16,014 nucleotides of DNA from Candidatus Aciduliprofundum sp. JdFR-45 (GTDB lineage: Archaea > Thermoplasmatota > Thermoplasmata > Thermoplasmatales > JdFR-45). The position numbers were made by a program, and so were the translations under genes. Positions 13,641 to 16,014 of this stretch are shown one piece after another. Where the stretch lies: the NCBI GenBank assembly GCA_002011395.1, contig MTNG01000114.1, positions 1-16,014 on the forward strand, in the 5' to 3' direction. Within the stretch, counting starts at the first letter, position 1. Each line of letters begins with the position of its first letter. The notes below the pieces were generated by a model. The model was not told where the DNA came from and searched no databases. It worked only from the letters and a program-made list of their open reading frames with translations.

Positions 13641-13868
13641 TCACTCGAACTCCAGGACCTCGTCTATGAGGTCCACATGGGAGACTATCATCCTGCGGCA
13701 GCAGTACCTCTTTATCCCGAGTTCCTCGAAGATGCGCTGTATCTCCTCGCTCGTTGGCTCCCGGTTCTCCGCCTTCCTTATTATGTCCGTCTTGTTCTTG
13801 AAGGCCACGTAGTCCGACGCTATCACCCTGCCGCAGGAGAAGCACCTCACGGGTATTATCAATTCCAT
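13641..13868 (-). CDS. rpoN: DNA-directed RNA polymerase subunit N (Rpb10 homologue)
   Basis: 75 residues, normal for archaeal RpoN, a small zinc-binding subunit in the polymerase assembly platform. IIPVRCFSCG at 4-13 holds the first cysteine pair and YCCRRM near residues 55-60 holds the second, giving the atypical CX2C...CC zinc site of Rpb10. LGIKRYCCRRM and the closing HVDLIDEVLEFE are also typical. The ATG at 13868 overlaps the rps9 stop by one base; a GTG one codon earlier is the alternative and would give a four-base overlap. It is the last protein gene of the operon; rpoK, which often follows in archaea, is absent here. Confidence 0.96.
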   Translation of the reverse strand: MELIIPVRCFSCGRVIASDYVAFKNKTDIIRKAENREPTSEEIQRIFEELGIKRYCCRRMIVSHVDLIDEVLEFE

Positions 13869-14266
13869 CACCTGTACGACTTCTGTTTCCTCTTTCTGGC
13901 ACCGCGGCCCAGCGGAAGCTTCGGAAGTTTGCGCCTCACATCGTTCACCAGCAGCGTTCTATCGTATTCCTTGTATATCTTCTCTATCTCCGGGTCATCA
14001 AAGAACCTGACTATTCCCCTTGCGATGGCCGTTCTCGCGGCCTCCGCCTGGCCCATGACACCGCCACCGCGCACGGTGACGTCTATGTCAACATGCTTCG
14101 CCTTCTCGCCTATGAGCAGGAGGGGTTCCATCATCTTCACCCTGGGAAGTTCGGCGCCGTATATCTCCACAGGGATGTGATTTATGCGCACCCTTCCCTT
14201 TCCGGGGCGCACGACAGCCCTCGCGACTGCCGTCTTCCTCTTACCGCTCGTGACGACGGTCTTCAT
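13868..14266 (-). CDS. rps9: Small ribosomal subunit protein uS9
   Basis: 132 residues. The N-terminal TSGKRKTAVARA, the central GGGVMGQAEAARTAIARG, the YDRTLLVNDVRRK segment and the basic KRKQKSYR tail are standard for archaeal uS9, whose tail reaches the P-site tRNA. The ATG at 14266 overlaps the rpl13 stop as ATGA, with GAGGTGG at 14277-14271 as its ribosome site. The PLLLIGEKA stretch resembles Thermoplasmata versions (from memory). Confidence 0.97.
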   Translation of the reverse strand: MKTVVTSGKRKTAVARAVVRPGKGRVRINHIPVEIYGAELPRVKMMEPLLLIGEKAKHVDIDVTVRGGGVMGQAEAARTAIARGIVRFFDDPEIEKIYKEYDRTLLVNDVRRKLPKLPLGRGARKRKQKSYR

Positions 14267-14688
14267 TCTACCACCTCAAACTTCGCACCGAGGTGCTTCG
14301 CCACCTCACCCAGCGTGACGTATCCCGTGAGATGTCTGTTCAGGGCGTCCTCAATTTTCATCCTCTCCACGTTGGCATATTCCTCCGGCACGCCTATGTA
14401 GACGCGCAGGCGCCTGTAGGCGGCCTTTCCGGAGGGTTTGTAATAGGGTAGCATACCCCTGACCGTTCTCCTGAGTATGCGGTCGGGCATCCTCACGTGG
14501 CGCGGACCCTTCCTGACGCTCCCTATCTCCATTCTCTTTCTGTACTTCTCAAATATGTAGTCGCGGTCGCCTATTATAACCGCCTTCTCGGCGTTCACTA
14601 TGACCACCTGCTCCCCTTCCAGGAGCATCTTCGCCACGTGGCTGGCGAGACGACCGAGAACGTGATTTTCTGCATCTATGACCTTCAT
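14263..14688 (-). CDS. rpl13: Large ribosomal subunit protein uL13
   Basis: 141 residues, as expected for archaeal uL13. VIDAENHVLGRLAS at 3-16, VVIVNAEKAVIIGD near 29-42, the GPRHVRMPDRILRRTVRGMLP core and the C-terminal IGVPEEYANVERMKIEDA are family landmarks. The start chosen is the ATG at 14688, three bases after GGTGATC, a near-perfect match to the 16S rRNA 3' end. A GTG at 14697 in the same frame would overlap the rpl18e stop but would start inside the ribosome site. Confidence 0.97.
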   Translation of the reverse strand: MKVIDAENHVLGRLASHVAKMLLEGEQVVIVNAEKAVIIGDRDYIFEKYRKRMEIGSVRKGPRHVRMPDRILRRTVRGMLPYYKPSGKAAYRRLRVYIGVPEEYANVERMKIEDALNRHLTGYVTLGEVAKHLGAKFEVVE

Positions 14689-14693
14689 TGTGA

Positions 14694-15059
14694 TCACCCC
14701 ATGATGCGAACGCCGCTGCCCTTAGGGTTCTTCTCAACGAGTTCGGGGATGCTCATGGCCTTTCCGCCCGCACCCTCTATCTTCTCCCTGGCGGTGCCCG
14801 TGAAGCCCACGGCGGCAACGGTGACCTTTCTGGTGAGAATGCCCGCGCCGAGTACCCTTCCCGGCACCACTATGACCTCACCGTCCTTCGCGTACCTCTC
14901 AATCCTGCTCACGTTCACCTCGGGCCATACCCTCCTGGGCCTCTCAAGCCGCTCCGCTATATCCCTCCATATACGCGCGCCGTTCTCGCGGGAGGCCCGC
15001 TTGAGGAACGATATCAGTTCTATGAGTTCCGGGTTCTCCTTCCTGATCTTCCTCGCCAT
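14694..15059 (-). CDS. rpl18e: Large ribosomal subunit protein eL18 (L18e)
   Basis: 121 residues, an archaeal/eukaryotic-type protein absent from bacteria, which helps fix the domain of the host. NPELIELISFLKRASRENGARIW begins the family pattern, and VVPGRVLGAGILTRKVTVAAVGF and AREKIEGAGG follow. The start chosen is the ATG at 15059, with GGGGGATCA upstream as ribosome site; twelve more codons to 15095 lack conservation and lie across the leader. It opens the operon rpl18e-rpl13-rps9-rpoN, a classic archaeal order. Confidence 0.96.
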   Translation of the reverse strand: MARKIRKENPELIELISFLKRASRENGARIWRDIAERLERPRRVWPEVNVSRIERYAKDGEVIVVPGRVLGAGILTRKVTVAAVGFTGTAREKIEGAGGKAMSIPELVEKNPKGSGVRIMG

Positions 15060-15106
15060 AGATTGATCCCCCGTGGGGTTGCCTGACAGGGGCAATGGGC
15101 AATCCG

Positions 15107-15115
15107 TTAATAAAA
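15107..15115 (-). promoter_or_regulatory. TATA box for the ribosomal protein operon
   Basis: TTTTATTAA on the minus strand predicts transcription from about 15085, giving a leader of roughly 25 nt with a Shine-Dalgarno-like GGGGGATCA (15072-15064) before the rpl18e ATG. This operon is thus one of the few leadered units here. Confidence 0.55.
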
Positions 15116-15206
15116 CTTTCTCATAGGAAGATGCAGCCGCGACGAGGGATATTCAGGTCACAAAGTATCACTTCGCTACAGAAATGTGATATCAATGAGG
15201 GTAACC

Positions 15207-15211
15207 TTTAT
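15207..15211 (+). promoter_or_regulatory. TATA-like box for the RNase PH gene
   Basis: TTTAT in a CCTTTATCC context lies 28 bp before the ATG at 15237, consistent with a leaderless message. A second AT-rich run at 15225-15230 is too close to that ATG. The gap 15060-15236 also holds the divergent ribosomal operon promoter and no gene is seen in it. Confidence 0.4.
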
Positions 15212-15236
15212 CCGCACATCTGACATTTATAGTGCA

Positions 15237-15974
15237 ATGAGACCGGATGGGAGGCAGCCGGACGAGATGAGAGAGGTCCGCATTTTGCCCAATTACCAGA
15301 GGAACGCCTACGGCTCGGCCCTCATAGAGATGGGCAGGACGAGGGTGATATGCTCGGCGAGCGTGATAGAGAGCGTGCCGGAGTGGATGAAGGGACAGGG
15401 CTATGGGTGGCTCACCGCCGAGTACTCCATGCTCCCCGGCTCGTCCACCACGAGGATATTCAGGGACCGCGGCCACGTGAACGGCAGGAGCAAGGAGATT
15501 GAGAGGCTGATAGGTCGCTCTCTCCGCGCCTCGCTGGACATGAAGAGGCTGGGTGAGAGAACTATATGGATTGACTGCGACGTGGTGGATGCCGACGGCG
15601 GCACGAGGACAGCGAGCATAACGGGTGGATTCGTGGCGCTGTACCTCGCCGTGAATCGCCTCATGTCGGAGGGCCTCATCAGCGAGAGTCCCATCGTGAG
15701 GCAGGTGGCGGCGGTGAGCGTTGGAATAGTGAACGGGCAGGAACGGCTTGACCTCTGCTATCAGGAGGACTCGGTGGCGCAGGTTGACATGAACGTCGTC
15801 ATGGACCACGGGGGCAACCTCATAGAGGTGCAGGCCACCGCCGAAAGGGGCACGTTCACGCTGGATCAGATGGGAAAACTCCTGGAACTCGCCAGCAAGG
15901 GTATATCGGAACTCATAGAGAAGCAGAGGGAGGTGCTGAAAATTGTGCAGGATGATAGGCGTTTCCTCCCGTGA
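15237..15974 (+). CDS. rph: Ribonuclease PH, bacterial type
   Basis: 245 residues, the bacterial RNase PH length. The enzyme uses phosphate to trim RNA 3' ends, classically tRNA precursors next to CCA. The start MRPDGRQPDEMR, GQGYGWLTAEYSMLPGS at 53-69, GRSKEIERLIGRSLR at 83-97, DADGGTRTASITGGFVAL at 118-135 and CYQEDSVAQVDMNVVM at 174-189 all fit bacterial Rph. D178 and D184 sit at the bacterial catalytic positions. The archaeal exosome subunit Rrp41 lacks the GWLTAEYSMLP segment, so this is not simply Rrp41. The ATG at 15237 begins the conserved MRPDGR and fits the promoter spacing; an ATG at 15186 would add 17 unconserved residues. The next gene overlaps its end. Confidence 0.93.
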   Translation: MRPDGRQPDEMREVRILPNYQRNAYGSALIEMGRTRVICSASVIESVPEWMKGQGYGWLTAEYSMLPGSSTTRIFRDRGHVNGRSKEIERLIGRSLRASLDMKRLGERTIWIDCDVVDADGGTRTASITGGFVALYLAVNRLMSEGLISESPIVRQVAAVSVGIVNGQERLDLCYQEDSVAQVDMNVVMDHGGNLIEVQATAERGTFTLDQMGKLLELASKGISELIEKQREVLKIVQDDRRFLP

Positions 15975-16014
15975 GCCGGTTGAAGTGCTGCCCTACTTTG
16001 AGGCGGTCAGGGAC
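15943..16014 (+). CDS. Start of a probable class I amidotransferase-like (PuuD/peptidase C26) gene
   Basis: Only the first 24 codons are in the window. The frame gives MIGVSSREPVEVLPYFEAV from the ATG at 15952, resembling the first strand and helix of gamma-glutamyl-type class I amidotransferases (IGVSSR near the N-terminus, then YFEAVRDAGG-like). A TTG at 15943 lies seven bases after GGAGGTG (15929-15935), so it may be the true start; the ATG at 15952 is the alternative. It overlaps the RNase PH gene by 32 bases (23 from the ATG), so the two are likely cotranscribed. The family call rests on few residues. Confidence 0.45.
   Translation, partial: MCRMIGVSSREPVEVLPYFEAVRD

Noticed and set aside
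13342..13902. Minus-strand open frame running across tRNA-Pro
   Set aside because: It crosses a complete tRNA and parts of thiD and rpoN in wrong frames, so it is not a gene.

Overview
This is a gene-dense, GC-rich archaeal segment, most likely euryarchaeal and probably from the Thermoplasmatota (inference). Archaeal markers seen directly are a uL18-type L18e, uL13, uS9 and RpoN (Rpb10) cluster, a class II tRNA-Ser, TATA boxes about 26-28 bp upstream of many start codons (leaderless transcripts), Shine-Dalgarno sites inside operons, and heavy use of ATA and AGG codons. No insertion sequence, phage gene, CRISPR array or toxin cassette was seen.

Layout from left to right. Bases 1-1607 (minus) hold a DUF1611-family protein cut by the window edge and a secreted, membrane-anchored protein with a PLDc_N-like tail. 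Bases 1730-2335 (minus) hold a MarC-family membrane protein, divergent from a plus-strand operon of a CBS-pair protein, NAD synthetase (nadE) and a small Cys/His zinc-binding protein (2550-4057). A minus-strand pair follows: a zinc-ribbon protein and a PPC/DUF296 protein (4054-4843). Next is tRNA-Ser(GCT), then a tightly overlapped plus operon of pdxT (vitamin B6 synthesis), family 4 uracil-DNA glycosylase and a secreted membrane-anchored protein (5057-7181). Facing it on the minus strand are a tandem winged-helix regulator, a small three-helix membrane protein, a membrane-tethered alpha/beta hydrolase and a relatively AT-rich protein with about ten membrane helices (7178-11371). Divergent thiamine-pyrimidine genes thiC and thiD follow (11412-13549). 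The minus-strand operon rpl18e-rpl13-rps9-rpoN, apparently followed in the same transcript by tRNA-Pro(GGG), occupies 13556-15059. A bacterial-type RNase PH gene and the beginning of a probable class I amidotransferase-like gene close the window.

Most genes are housekeeping cofactor, translation and DNA repair functions. The points most worth follow-up are: an apparent bacterial-type RNase PH in an archaeon whose two visible tRNA genes both encode the CCA end; a CBS-domain gene overlapping nadE behind a short, apparently structured leader; two convergent gene pairs whose stop codons interlock in the same four bases CTAA; and an AT-rich orphan multi-helix membrane protein. No clear new defence or mobile system was found, and the sequence does not support claiming one.
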